18,215 nt of DNA from Porphyromonadaceae bacterium UBA7572 (GCA_002476625.1 DLLC01000032.1:1-18215), one strand, 5' to 3'. Positions 6,629-14,230 are shown, numbered from the stretch's first letter. Made by a program: numbers and translations. The notes: generated by a model from the letters alone, not told the origin.

Positions 6629-7930
6629 TTACATCTTCATCTTTGATGCTTTTCCACCTTTCTTCACGATATAAATGCCGCCTTTCTGTGGGTTGGCCAC
6701 GCGAATGCCTTGCAGATTGTAGTATTCTGCCTTTGCGTTGTCGTCGCTCGCCACGGTGCCAATCGACGATGCCACTTGGAATTGAATAACGGCAGACTGG
6801 TTGATGGTCTGTCCGTCGCCGTCGGTCCACTCGTAGCCAAACTCACTTGTGGCATTCTTCCCGAACAGCGGCTTTTTAATGGTGATGACGCCATCCACCA
6901 TCTTGTCGATCTTTGAAGCAAACGATGCAGACGCCTTCAGGTCGGATTTCGAAACGCCATCAGCCACATAGATGCCGGCATCGTTGCCAATATAGAAGTT
7001 GATGGTCTCGCCGCTGTGCACGGCTTTGAAACCAGCGTACTGTGGCTGGGCAACCACGATGTCGGGGTCAGAGGCGTCGATGCGCACATAAGCTGGCGCG
7101 CCGTCGAGGTTCTTTGAAGCCAATGGGCATCCTGTGGCAGAATAAGGGTTCACCAGGCGGTAAAGTCCGGCCGTGGTGGTGCTTTCCTCCACTTCCACGT
7201 CCCAAGTATAGTCGTCGGCGTTCGAAGTGAAGCCTGGCGAGAGGAAGCCATCGGTGAACGAAGCCTTACCTGCCGATTTCCACTGCTCCACAGGCTGCTC
7301 TGATGGAAGGGTGATGACGGTGTTGTATTCACCCTGCCAGTTGTAGCCATAGCTGGCGCCTTTAGCGGCCTTGCCGAAGCGTGGCGACACGATGGTCAGC
7401 ACACCGTCTTTCAGTGTGGAATTGAAGTGATATTGAATGATTTCCGACTCGCTGTAGCCTTCCTCTTCATTGAAGTAGCAGCCAGCGTTGCCAATATAGA
7501 ACGGGTCGGAGAAGTTGGTGCGTGTCTTGTCCACATTCACAAAGCCCGACACTTGCGGCTCCACTTTCACGAAGTCTGGGTTTGAAGCGTCAATCACGAT
7601 ATCGTGCGCCTCCTTGTTCTCGTTCTTGTCGAGGAATGGGAACGACGACGAGGTCCAAGGGCTTGCAAGCTTATATACATGCGCTGTGGTGGCGCTCTCA
7701 TATACTTCCACGCTGAAAGCGTAATCAGTGGGGTTCAGTTCCTCACCTTTGGTGGGAGCCAAGCCTGGCACCACCCAGCCGTCAACCATAGTGCCTTTGC
7801 CGAGATACTTCCACGAGGTTTCGGCGCCACCTTTGCGGGCCGACACTTTGTTCATGCCTTGTGCGGAAGCCTGTGCAGAAAGACAAAGGCAAAGCCCCAA
7901 AGACATCAAAATTGTAGTAAATTTTTGCAT
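6629..7930 (-). CDS. Secreted two-repeat protein of unknown function with C-terminal sorting-like tail
   Basis: The 433-residue protein begins with a Sec signal peptide (1-23, cleavage near ASA-QG). The mature part is two tandem copies of a ~170-residue module. Copy 1 (about 40-209) starts SWKYLGKGTMVDGWVVPGL and copy 2 (about 217-386) starts QWKSAGKASFTDGFLSPGF. Each then has VEVxEStTTAxxYxL-xxP, IDASxPDxVxxxPQxxGF, xFYIGNxxG and DGVxTIxxPxFGK...GYxW. The last 33 residues, YYNLQGIRVANPQKGGIYIV then a basic tail, resemble the type A C-terminal sorting signal of type IX secretion. No catalytic residues can be identified, so surface display or extracellular release is the only inference offered. 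Transcription is from a near-perfect promoter (7959-7990). The start is fixed by the signal peptide. Confidence 0.85.
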   Translation of the reverse strand: MQKFTTILMSLGLCLCLSAQASAQGMNKVSARKGGAETSWKYLGKGTMVDGWVVPGLAPTKGEELNPTDYAFSVEVYESATTAHVYKLASPWTSSSFPFLDKNENKEAHDIVIDASNPDFVKVEPQVSGFVNVDKTRTNFSDPFYIGNAGCYFNEEEGYSESEIIQYHFNSTLKDGVLTIVSPRFGKAAKGASYGYNWQGEYNTVITLPSEQPVEQWKSAGKASFTDGFLSPGFTSNADDYTWDVEVEESTTTAGLYRLVNPYSATGCPLASKNLDGAPAYVRIDASDPDIVVAQPQYAGFKAVHSGETINFYIGNDAGIYVADGVSKSDLKASASFASKIDKMVDGVITIKKPLFGKNATSEFGYEWTDGDGQTINQSAVIQFQVASSIGTVASDDNAKAEYYNLQGIRVANPQKGGIYIVKKGGKASKMKM

Positions 7931-7958
7931 TTCTGTTTGTTTTTAGAATTTTAGCCTA

Positions 7959-7990
7959 CAAAATTAACACTTTAAGCGCACTAATACAAA
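7959..7990 (-). promoter_or_regulatory. Promoter of the secreted two-repeat protein
   Basis: On the minus strand, TTTG (complement of 7987-7990), a 20-bp spacer and TAATTTTG (complement of 7959-7966) match the Bacteroidetes -33/-7 consensus completely. The start site would be near 7952, about 20 nt before the ATG. Confidence 0.75.
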
Positions 7991-8007
7991 AAATCAGGAT
8001 TTACAGC

Positions 8008-8039
8008 GTTGGCTTTTCTATCGAGTTTTCATATTTTTG
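8008..8039 (+). promoter_or_regulatory. Probable promoter of the PfkB kinase gene
   Basis: TATTTTTG at 8032-8039 matches TAnnTTTG. GTTG at 8008-8011, 20 bp upstream, is a three-of-four match to the -33 TTTG. The gene starts at 8074. The promoter is back-to-back with that of the secreted protein. Confidence 0.55.
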
Positions 8040-8073
8040 CAACGTAATGAACACCTAAAAGACCATATCACAG

Positions 8074-9003
8074 ATGAACGATGACAAATACATAGTGGGC
8101 ATCGGGGAGGTGCTGTTCGACTGCCTGCCCAGTGGCAGGCAATTAGGGGGCGCACCAGCCAACTTCGCTTACCATGCCTCTCAGTTTGGACTAAACAGTA
8201 TGGTGATTTCCGCAGTTGGGCACGACGCTCTCGGCAACGAGGCTCGACATGCGCTCACAGAAAAGGGACTCAATTTCCTTATCGAGGAAGTGCCATATTC
8301 CACAGGCACTGTGCAGGTGAAAGTTTCTGCCGACGGCACACCCAGCTACGACATTCGCCCCGACGTGGCGTTCGACCACATTCCCTTCACGTCCGAAATC
8401 GAGCATATCGCTCACCACACACAGTGCGTGTGCTTTGGCTCGCTGGCACAGCGCTCAGAAGTTTCGAGCCACACCATACAGCGTTTTCTACAGTCCACAC
8501 CCGCTACGGCGCTGAAAGTGTTCGACATCAACCTGCGTCAGAGCTGGTACACGCGCGATGTGGTGGAGCTATCGCTCCACGCTTGCAACATCCTCAAAGC
8601 CAACGAGGATGAAGTCTGCATTTTGGAAAAGATGCTGAACATTCCTGCAGCGCCACCGTCATTTAAGCCAGCACTACTCAAAAATCACGCTTACACCTGC
8701 CGTGAACTGATGCACCGCTACCTCATTCCTATGCTCATTCTCACCTGTGGAGAAGATGGCGCCTACGTGCTCGACGGCAGGAGCACACTGCACATTCCCG
8801 CCCCGAAAACGAAGGTTGCTGACACCGTGGGCGCCGGCGACTCGTTCACCGGGGCTTTTTGCGCGGCTCTCGTGTCAGGCAGCTCTACAATCGAAGCCCA
8901 TCAGCTCGCCACCGAAGTGTCGGCGTATGTATGCGCCCAGCCAGGAGCTATGCCCCCGTTGCCTACCCATCTGACACAAAAAATCAGAAAAACACGCAAT
9001 TAA
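8074..9003 (+). CDS. PfkB-family carbohydrate kinase (fructokinase-like)
   Basis: This 309-residue cytoplasmic sugar kinase has the N-terminal GEVLFDCLPSGRQLGGAPAN (11-30), with the GG that shapes the sugar site, and the C-terminal signature DTVGAGDSFTGAF (250-262), with Asp256 as the catalytic base and the GAG anion hole. FDINLRQSWY (150-159) and NILKANEDEV (172-181) are typical of fructokinases and related ribokinase-fold enzymes that phosphorylate a sugar with ATP. The closest type by these motifs is fructokinase, but sugar specificity cannot be proven from sequence. No sugar transporter or glycosidase is adjacent, so the pathway context is missing. It is a single gene convergent with the phosphoesterase gene; no hairpin terminator is obvious between them. 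Confidence 0.88.
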   Translation: MNDDKYIVGIGEVLFDCLPSGRQLGGAPANFAYHASQFGLNSMVISAVGHDALGNEARHALTEKGLNFLIEEVPYSTGTVQVKVSADGTPSYDIRPDVAFDHIPFTSEIEHIAHHTQCVCFGSLAQRSEVSSHTIQRFLQSTPATALKVFDINLRQSWYTRDVVELSLHACNILKANEDEVCILEKMLNIPAAPPSFKPALLKNHAYTCRELMHRYLIPMLILTCGEDGAYVLDGRSTLHIPAPKTKVADTVGAGDSFTGAFCAALVSGSSTIEAHQLATEVSAYVCAQPGAMPPLPTHLTQKIRKTRN

Positions 9004-9064
9004 TTGGTTTTCTACTATTAGGCACTCACTTTTAGTCAGCTCCTCCCTAAAAAAACACGCAATT
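8988..9064. repeat. 14-bp direct repeat flanking the kinase 3' end
   Basis: AAAAACACGCAATT occurs at 8988-9001, overlapping the kinase stop codon, and again at 9051-9064, just before the stop of the convergent phosphoesterase gene. The offset is 63 bp. Origin unknown; a small local duplication is possible. Confidence 0.8.
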
Positions 9065-9067
9065 GCC

Positions 9068-10333
9068 TTAACGCTTGGCTGGCACTTTCACTTGGTCGAT
9101 GGCGGTGCCGTGCCTATTGTAGAGCGTGAGCGTCAAGACTTCTGGGGTGGCGTCAAGGTGTATGGCACTCACCGTTGGCGGTCCTTCTGTCCATATTTTC
9201 TTAATCAAGTCGCGGTTAAGCGTCCATTCACGCGTGGCTTGTCCTCGCTCGTTGTCGCTCGAGGCCGTCTGCACATACACCGTGCCTTTCGTGCCATCCG
9301 TAGTCTTGTCTTGATAAAGCGCATCGGTGCGCACATATATGTGATTATTGCCTGCGAGCGCAAGGTCCACGCCGAATTCATCGAACAATTTTGCCCATCG
9401 CGCGTATTGCGAGGTTTTGCCGTCGTTGCCGTAAAACCACTGGTAATGCTCGCACACTATCACATAGCGAGCCTTGCCACGCTCCGCCGCCATCACCCTC
9501 CGGAACCATTCTTGCGCCTGCGCCAGTCCTTCGTCGGTACGCATTGCCTCGCTGTCGAGCATCACAAACAGCGCATCGCCATAGTGGAAAAAGTAGCTCA
9601 CTCCCTCCTCTCCGGCATATCCATTTTGCGGATAGTGATTGGCGAAGCGGAAATACTGGTTGGTGCATTTGGCGTATTTCCGGCTCATAAAGTCATGGTT
9701 GCCAATCACGCCGGCCCACATATATTTGCGAAACACGGGAGCCTCATACATCGTTTTCCAGAATGAGTAGCTACCTCCCCACGCAGTCACATCGCCAAGA
9801 TGCAGCACCCAGTCGAGCGAGGGGTCTTTACGGCATATCGTGTCGATCATCGCCATGGCAGACTGGAGCCTGCCTGGCAGGGGTGTGTAGTGGTGAAAGT
9901 CGGATATCACACACGCACTCCAGCATTTTGCCCCCGCAGTACGGAAGTGGTAGGCGGAGCTACGCACATTGTCGGCCACCACGCGATACATATATTCTGT
10001 GTCGGGCTTGAGCTTTTTGAGGGTCACGCCGCATTTGACGAACGTCCACCGTTCACACACGTCCTCGTTCAGTGGCGTTTTGCTAAAAATGCTGTCGAAG
10101 ACGGTGCACAGGCTCTGCTCCACTTTCTTGGCACGGCGCGTATTGCGCCACTGCCTGTCGGTGGCCTCTGTGTATTCCACAAGTGTCTGTTTGGTGTCGG
10201 TGGTGGTGGCCCAGCTCACATTCATGGCCACCGAGGCATTTTCTGCGGGACATGTCTCCACGCTGAAAATGCGTTGGCCTAAGGTTGCTGAGGCTGTGAG
10301 AATCAGTGCAAGCAGGACGTTAATTCGGTTCAT
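9068..10333 (-). CDS. Secreted metallophosphoesterase with purple-acid-phosphatase-like N-domain
   Basis: The 421-residue protein has a short signal peptide (1-19, NVLLALILTASATLG). An N-terminal beta domain (about 22-132, ending KPDTEYMYRVVADN...YHFRT) resembles the fibronectin-like domain of purple acid phosphatases. The calcineurin-type catalytic domain follows with SDFHHY (Asp145, His147), LGDVTAWGG (Asp181), GNHDF (Asn212, His213), VCEHYQW (His296) and GNNHIYVR (His331), supplying the ligands of a two-metal centre that cleaves phosphate esters. Asn329 replaces the first His of the usual GHxH. The true substrate is unknown; scavenging of phosphate from extracellular or periplasmic esters is the natural guess. 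The start was placed at 10333 because the longer frame would begin upstream of the promoter and spoil the signal peptide. It is divergent from the AraC-type gene. Confidence 0.88.
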   Translation of the reverse strand: MNRINVLLALILTASATLGQRIFSVETCPAENASVAMNVSWATTTDTKQTLVEYTEATDRQWRNTRRAKKVEQSLCTVFDSIFSKTPLNEDVCERWTFVKCGVTLKKLKPDTEYMYRVVADNVRSSAYHFRTAGAKCWSACVISDFHHYTPLPGRLQSAMAMIDTICRKDPSLDWVLHLGDVTAWGGSYSFWKTMYEAPVFRKYMWAGVIGNHDFMSRKYAKCTNQYFRFANHYPQNGYAGEEGVSYFFHYGDALFVMLDSEAMRTDEGLAQAQEWFRRVMAAERGKARYVIVCEHYQWFYGNDGKTSQYARWAKLFDEFGVDLALAGNNHIYVRTDALYQDKTTDGTKGTVYVQTASSDNERGQATREWTLNRDLIKKIWTEGPPTVSAIHLDATPEVLTLTLYNRHGTAIDQVKVPAKR

Positions 10334-10381
10334 GCGGATGGAAAATTTTATGAGGTTTGTCAATACATTTTGAATTCTTCC

Positions 10382-10412
10382 CAAAGATAGGGAAAAACTC
10401 CCATATTTCAAA
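10382..10412 (-). promoter_or_regulatory. Promoter of the metallophosphoesterase gene
   Basis: On the minus strand, TTTG (complement of 10409-10412), a 19-bp spacer and TATCTTTG (complement of 10382-10389) give a full consensus match. The leader would be about 42 nt to the ATG at 10333. Confidence 0.8.
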
Positions 10413-10470
10413 AGTGCCAATCATCCATTCCCGTTTCGCGAAATCGGAAGACACAATCCGCAAATATACA

Positions 10471-10503
10471 TTTGGCGGAATTAACGAAAATTTATTATCT
10501 TTG
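10471..10503 (+). promoter_or_regulatory. Promoter of the membrane AraC-type regulator gene
   Basis: TTTG at 10471-10474, a 21-bp spacer and TATCTTTG at 10496-10503 match the Bacteroidetes consensus. The leader to 10607 is about 95 nt. Its beginning carries a perfect 8-bp inverted repeat (GATGCTAA 10505-10512, TTAGCATC 10527-10534) over the likely start site. Confidence 0.8.
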
Positions 10504-10590
10504 TGATGCTAACTAATCCTTCATGCTTAGCATCTTTGGCTGTCAGGCTAATTTATGCCACCAGTGGCGGTAACGGCTTTTATATTTTAT

Positions 10591-10595
10591 AGGAG
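10591..10595 (+). promoter_or_regulatory. Shine-Dalgarno AGGAG before the AraC-type gene
   Basis: AGGAG lies 11 nt before the ATG at 10607. It is a better ribosome site than most in this window and supports that start. Confidence 0.5.
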
Positions 10596-10606
10596 AAAAT
10601 AGTCAA

Positions 10607-11746
10607 ATGCAGATTCCTCACAATATCGGATACGATCTCATCACCGGCGCACGCTTCGCTGGAGCCATCACTATGCTCTTACTATCGGGAATTCTCGTGT
10701 GTGTGAACCGAGGCAAAAGCCAGCTCAGCGTTTACAACAAGTCGCGTTGGCTGATTTTTACGGGCTGTGCCATGCTGTGTGTACACAACTTTCTACAATT
10801 TTTCGGGCATTTTCGCGAGCAAAGCACCACCCTGTCGTGGTGCATCACGGTCATGTTTCTCACGATCGTCATCCCCTCCATATTTTTAGGCAACCTCAAC
10901 CTCCTGCGGGCTGGACACGAAATGAAAGCAATCATCAGGCGAGCAATGCTGTTTGTGGTCCTTTGTGGGGGTGTATTCGCATATGGGTTGGCGTCAGGAA
11001 CGCTTGTCAACGATGAAAACCCTTTCATATCCTCCACGTTTGTCATTTCCATCGGGCTGTTTCTGGAGATCCTCAAAATGTCAAGAGCGCTGCACCGCGA
11101 CCTAAAAAAAGCTTGCGCAAGCCTCACCGATGAAGAATTACAGAGACGGCATCAGGCGCTACGCCACACTGCCAAGGCTATGAACGTGGCACTGATGTTC
11201 TCGCTTATCACCCCATGGCTTGGGCTTACCTCCACACTGTGGCTGTATGCCATATTAGGAACAGTTATATTGATGGTGTTTTTATGGATTGTGGTGGAGT
11301 TTTGCCTATATGGCTACGACATGGCGGAAATGATTGAGGTGAACGACGAGATACAGGAGGCGCAGCTCATCGAGGAAGGCAGCCACAACATATACGTATC
11401 CGGAGATGTGGCCAAGCGCATCGAGGCGTGGGTGGCGGATAAGCACTTCACCGACCCCAGCCTCACCATAGGTGTGGCATTGTCGCAAATGGGAATCTCC
11501 GCGCCGGCGCTCAACATATACCTCAGCAACAACACCACCGCCTCCAGTTTCCGCAAATGGCTGCCACAACTGCGCATCGAGGAGGCCAAACGACTGATGA
11601 AGCTCCACCCCGACCACACGCTGCAAGCCATAGCAGAAGCAAGCGGATATGCCAACCATCCCAATTTCACACGAGCATTCAAAACGCAAGAGGGCATCTC
11701 CCCCACTGAATGGAGCGCAAAAATAGACAAGCAGGGCAAAACATAA
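10607..11746 (+). CDS. Membrane-anchored AraC-family transcriptional regulator
   Basis: This 379-residue protein has an N-terminal half with about seven hydrophobic segments (roughly 15-32, 47-66, 77-97, 111-130, 140-157, 193-209, 212-234) and a C-terminal AraC/XylS DNA-binding domain (about 265-372). The first helix-turn-helix covers about 284-308 (LTIGVALSQMGISAPALNIY). The second lies in TLQAIAEASGYANHPNFTRAFK (338-359), followed by the family end motif GISPTEW. Membrane-tethered AraC regulators are common in Bacteroidales and are thought to sense a signal at or in the membrane. The ligand is unknown here. The gene faces away from a secreted phosphoesterase with 273 bp between starts, so control of that neighbour or of itself is plausible. 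The residues that contact DNA cannot be assigned to a site. Confidence 0.88.
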   Translation: MQIPHNIGYDLITGARFAGAITMLLLSGILVCVNRGKSQLSVYNKSRWLIFTGCAMLCVHNFLQFFGHFREQSTTLSWCITVMFLTIVIPSIFLGNLNLLRAGHEMKAIIRRAMLFVVLCGGVFAYGLASGTLVNDENPFISSTFVISIGLFLEILKMSRALHRDLKKACASLTDEELQRRHQALRHTAKAMNVALMFSLITPWLGLTSTLWLYAILGTVILMVFLWIVVEFCLYGYDMAEMIEVNDEIQEAQLIEEGSHNIYVSGDVAKRIEAWVADKHFTDPSLTIGVALSQMGISAPALNIYLSNNTTASSFRKWLPQLRIEEAKRLMKLHPDHTLQAIAEASGYANHPNFTRAFKTQEGISPTEWSAKIDKQGKT

Positions 11747-12204
11747 ATAAACTAATATATGTCAGCGGTTTAAGTGAATGCCTTATCATCATTCCGTGGT
11801 TAATGACAAGCGATTTTCTCGTTGATGATAAGAGAAAGGCTGCTGATGACAACGCCATTAGTTTAAAAATCCAATAATTTAGCGTCCGATAGTCGCAAGA
11901 GGGCTCCACAGGAGTCCATCACCATGCGCCTATCGAGGAACTAAACCTTGATTCCTATAAGGAGCACTCGGCCACACCCTCGAGAAAGGGCATCGGCACG
12001 AGTGCTTCACTTTTTTCACCCCCATGTTCCACCCAAGGCAGGGTGTATGATGGCTGTAGGGACGCGATATTTCGCACGCTTTCATACTTGTTGCGCGTCC
12101 GCCCCCTCGAATGCCCACACCTCGTCCGTGCGTCCGAGAGCCATGTTTTAGAATTTTCATGTGTGCACGGGCCGAGAGCGACCACTCCCCTCGCCTAACG
12201 CAAA
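11747..12204. other. Gene-free region with a series of inverted repeats (possible structured RNA)
   Basis: No protein gene is recognised between the AraC-type gene and the terminator at 12205. The stretch holds several inverted repeats: a perfect 10-bp pair (11782-11791 with 11823-11832); a compound hairpin (11887-11892 with 11930-11935, 11894-11897 with 11925-11928, enclosing GGCTCC-ACA-GGAGTC); a perfect 8-bp pair (11963-11970 with 11999-12006) enclosing CCCT/AGGG (11977-11980 with 11987-11990); CACCC/GGGTG (12030-12034 with 12041-12045); and a 7-bp pair (12060-12066 with 12094-12100). On the plus strand the third hairpin is followed by six Ts (12011-12016), which could end a transcript. 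The frames on both strands look random apart from a short plus-strand frame ending in ISLKIQ near 11877. It may be a noncoding RNA, a decayed mobile element, or both. Confidence 0.4.
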
Positions 12205-12237
12205 AAGTGCCCCCGGCAGTAATTGCCGGGAGCACTT
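12205..12237 (-). terminator. Terminator of the FN3/jelly-roll protein gene
   Basis: Arms AAGTGC (12205-12210) and CCCGGCA (12212-12218) pair with TGCCGGG (12224-12230) and GCACTT (12232-12237), with one mismatch and a 5-nt loop. On the minus strand a T run (complement of 12202-12206) follows, so it terminates transcripts of the minus-strand gene upstream. Confidence 0.85.
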
Positions 12238-12255
12238 GCATATACATTCTCGCCT

Positions 12256-12279
12256 GGTCGCCTAATCAACGAGGCGACC
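12256..12279 (-). repeat. Small perfect hairpin just after the 12292 stop codon
   Basis: GGTCGCCT (12256-12263) and AGGCGACC (12272-12279) form an 8-bp stem with an 8-nt loop. It is the first of two stems after the stop. With no T run it may be an mRNA 3' stabiliser and not a terminator itself. Confidence 0.6.
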
Positions 12280-12291
12280 TAATGACGATTA

Positions 12292-14070
12292 TCACTTCAT
12301 CACCTTCTTTGACGACACTGTGCCATCGGTGTAGGTGGTCACTGCGATAGTCACGCCTTCGGCAGGTTGCGAAACTTCACGGCCAGCAAGGTCGAAATAG
12401 CGAACGCTCTTCACTGCCTTTGCCACATCTATATCGGCCACGCTTGTCGGCTCTTTGTAAGCCACGCTCACAAGTTCAGAATCATCGCTTTGGAGCACTG
12501 ACACCTCACCGTTAACCACAGTCAAAACATAAGCGCATACCGAATAACGGTAGCTTACGCCATCGGTGAAAGGGAAATCGAATGCGTGGCTAAAATGATT
12601 TTCCGCATCTGCCACGTAAATCAAACTAATCACCTCGTCGCCCTTCTTTTTGTCTTGGATAATTTCAATATTGTCGATCCATGCACGGTCGGTGGTGCTG
12701 GGGAAGCTAAACTCCACAAAAGTGTCGGCATTGCCTTTTGTAAAGGTAAGCGTATAGTCGTTCAAGCCTTCCAAAAGAGTCACTTTCTGGCTTTCCAACA
12801 AAGTCTCATCATTATACACATTCACGGTGATCTCATCGCCTGCCACATACACGCCACTCTTTGTGGCACCCATGCGCACTTTCACCGTAAACTTGCCTCC
12901 GTTGCTCGAAAGATCCTTGCTTGGAGAAAGCAACGTGGCGGGTGAAGTGGAAGAGAATGGTGCCAAACCGAGAAGCCCCTCTGCATAGAGATGTGCATAG
13001 GCATACCAGCCACTCTCGTTGGTGTACTTGTCGAGGTATTCACTAAGCGATGGGTAAACTGGAGCTGACACGGTGCCTTCCTTCAGTGCGGAGAAGTCTT
13101 CAGCCGCCACAGTCACGGTCTTGTCTTCCTTCATCGTTTCCACCTTATAGACACTCACCTCATAGCCTTCAGCATCGGCCACGCCATTCCAGTTGGCGGT
13201 AAAGCCGTTGGCAGTAACTTCGCTTGCGGGCAACGCCTCTGGCACATCAAGCTTTGAAATCACCTTCACCACCTCAATTTCATTAGAGTTTTCAGATGTG
13301 GCTGTGCCATTGGTGGCGCGCACCACAAAGTAGTAGCGCTTCGACGCATCAAGGCCGGTCACCTTATAAGAAGAGGTGTAGCCGCCCGACACAAGCTGGT
13401 TCTGCAACGCATACACAGGGTCCCCATTATCGTCCTTAGTATACACATCAAGGTAATAGCCAGTGGAGCCAGATATATAGTCCCACTTGGCAGTGAAAGA
13501 TGTGCCGTCGGCCTGAGTGGGTTGTTTGGCCACAGGCGCGGGATAGAAGGCCTCGCTCTGCTCCACTTTCAGGTCGTCAACGAGAATGCCGCTCGCCGCC
13601 ATCGACGCGGTGATTTTCAGATAAGTGGTGCTGACTGTGCTGGCGCCATTCACCACATAGCTCACTTCGTGCCAATTGTTATCGAAAACGTAGTCGGTCA
13701 CCTTGTTGCTGTAATTCACGGCGATGGTAAACATTGCGCCACTCTCGTCGTAAGAGCGCACACGCATCGAAATCTTGATGATGCCTTTGTTGGCCTTCAT
13801 GTCGTAGCGTGCAGTCTGCAAGTTGCCGCCGTCGCCTATTTTGAGCATACCGCCGGCCTCATACACATATCGACCGCTCCAGCCCGTGAGGGTGGTGCTC
13901 AACTTGTTGGTCACACCGCTTGAAATGTCGGTGGTGGAGGGCTCTGCCTCGCTGCCCTCGGTGAATGCGGCGAATGATTCGTCAAACACGGTGGTCACAT
14001 CCTGTGCCGCCACGCTCTGAGCCGTCATCAGCATAACTGCCGCAAACATCAAATTAAAAATTTTCCTCAT
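12292..14070 (-). CDS. Secreted multidomain protein: jelly-roll, FN3, and FN3 split by a second jelly-roll
   Basis: The 592-residue protein has a signal peptide (1-22, ending SVAAQ). A jelly-roll domain (about 25-170) begins TVFDESFAAF and ends GILVDDLKVEQ, the usual carbohydrate-binding-like fold of Bacteroidetes exported proteins. A complete fibronectin III domain follows (178-268: SFTAKWDYISGSTGYYLDVY then VTGLDASKRYYFVVRATNG). A second FN3 starts at 275 (VTANGFTANWNGVADAEGYEVSVYKVE) but is interrupted at about 313 by another jelly-roll (about 318-472, AAEDFSAL... ending AWIDNIEIIQ); its remaining strands seem to resume at 478-540. The C-terminus (556-592, VRYFDLAGREVSQPAEGVTI, then a basic end) resembles a type A sorting tail. 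No catalytic domain is seen. Binding of sugars or proteins outside the cell is a family-level inference. No clear promoter is found upstream. Confidence 0.85.
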   Translation of the reverse strand: MRKIFNLMFAAVMLMTAQSVAAQDVTTVFDESFAAFTEGSEAEPSTTDISSGVTNKLSTTLTGWSGRYVYEAGGMLKIGDGGNLQTARYDMKANKGIIKISMRVRSYDESGAMFTIAVNYSNKVTDYVFDNNWHEVSYVVNGASTVSTTYLKITASMAASGILVDDLKVEQSEAFYPAPVAKQPTQADGTSFTAKWDYISGSTGYYLDVYTKDDNGDPVYALQNQLVSGGYTSSYKVTGLDASKRYYFVVRATNGTATSENSNEIEVVKVISKLDVPEALPASEVTANGFTANWNGVADAEGYEVSVYKVETMKEDKTVTVAAEDFSALKEGTVSAPVYPSLSEYLDKYTNESGWYAYAHLYAEGLLGLAPFSSTSPATLLSPSKDLSSNGGKFTVKVRMGATKSGVYVAGDEITVNVYNDETLLESQKVTLLEGLNDYTLTFTKGNADTFVEFSFPSTTDRAWIDNIEIIQDKKKGDEVISLIYVADAENHFSHAFDFPFTDGVSYRYSVCAYVLTVVNGEVSVLQSDDSELVSVAYKEPTSVADIDVAKAVKSVRYFDLAGREVSQPAEGVTIAVTTYTDGTVSSKKVMK

Positions 14071-14190
14071 GTGAAAAGATAGCTAAATTAATAAAGAGAT
14101 TATATATATAAGTTCAAAATCGCAAAAACCAACCTCATACTTGAATTCTCCACTCGCTATCGCTATATATAAAACAGTGGAGGCGTGTTA

Positions 14191-14221
14191 CTAAAAAAGG
14201 AGCCACGGTGTGTGACTCCTT
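14191..14221 (-). terminator. Terminator of the tRNA-Asn pair
   Basis: On the minus strand, AAGGAGTCAC (complement of 14212-14221) pairs with GTGGCTCCTT (complement of 14197-14206) over 10 bp with one U-G wobble and a 5-nt loop. It is followed by TTTTTT (complement of 14193-14198, partly within the stem). It lies 10 nt after the second tRNA. Confidence 0.85.
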
Positions 14222-14230
14222 CACTTTTTG

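Noticed and set aside
11679..12247. Small minus-strand frames in the AraC-FN3 gene spacer (for example 11679-11909 and 11930-12247)
   Set aside because: They overlap the inverted repeats or run into the AraC-type gene, lack a promoter or ribosome site and resemble no family. I left the stretch as noncoding.
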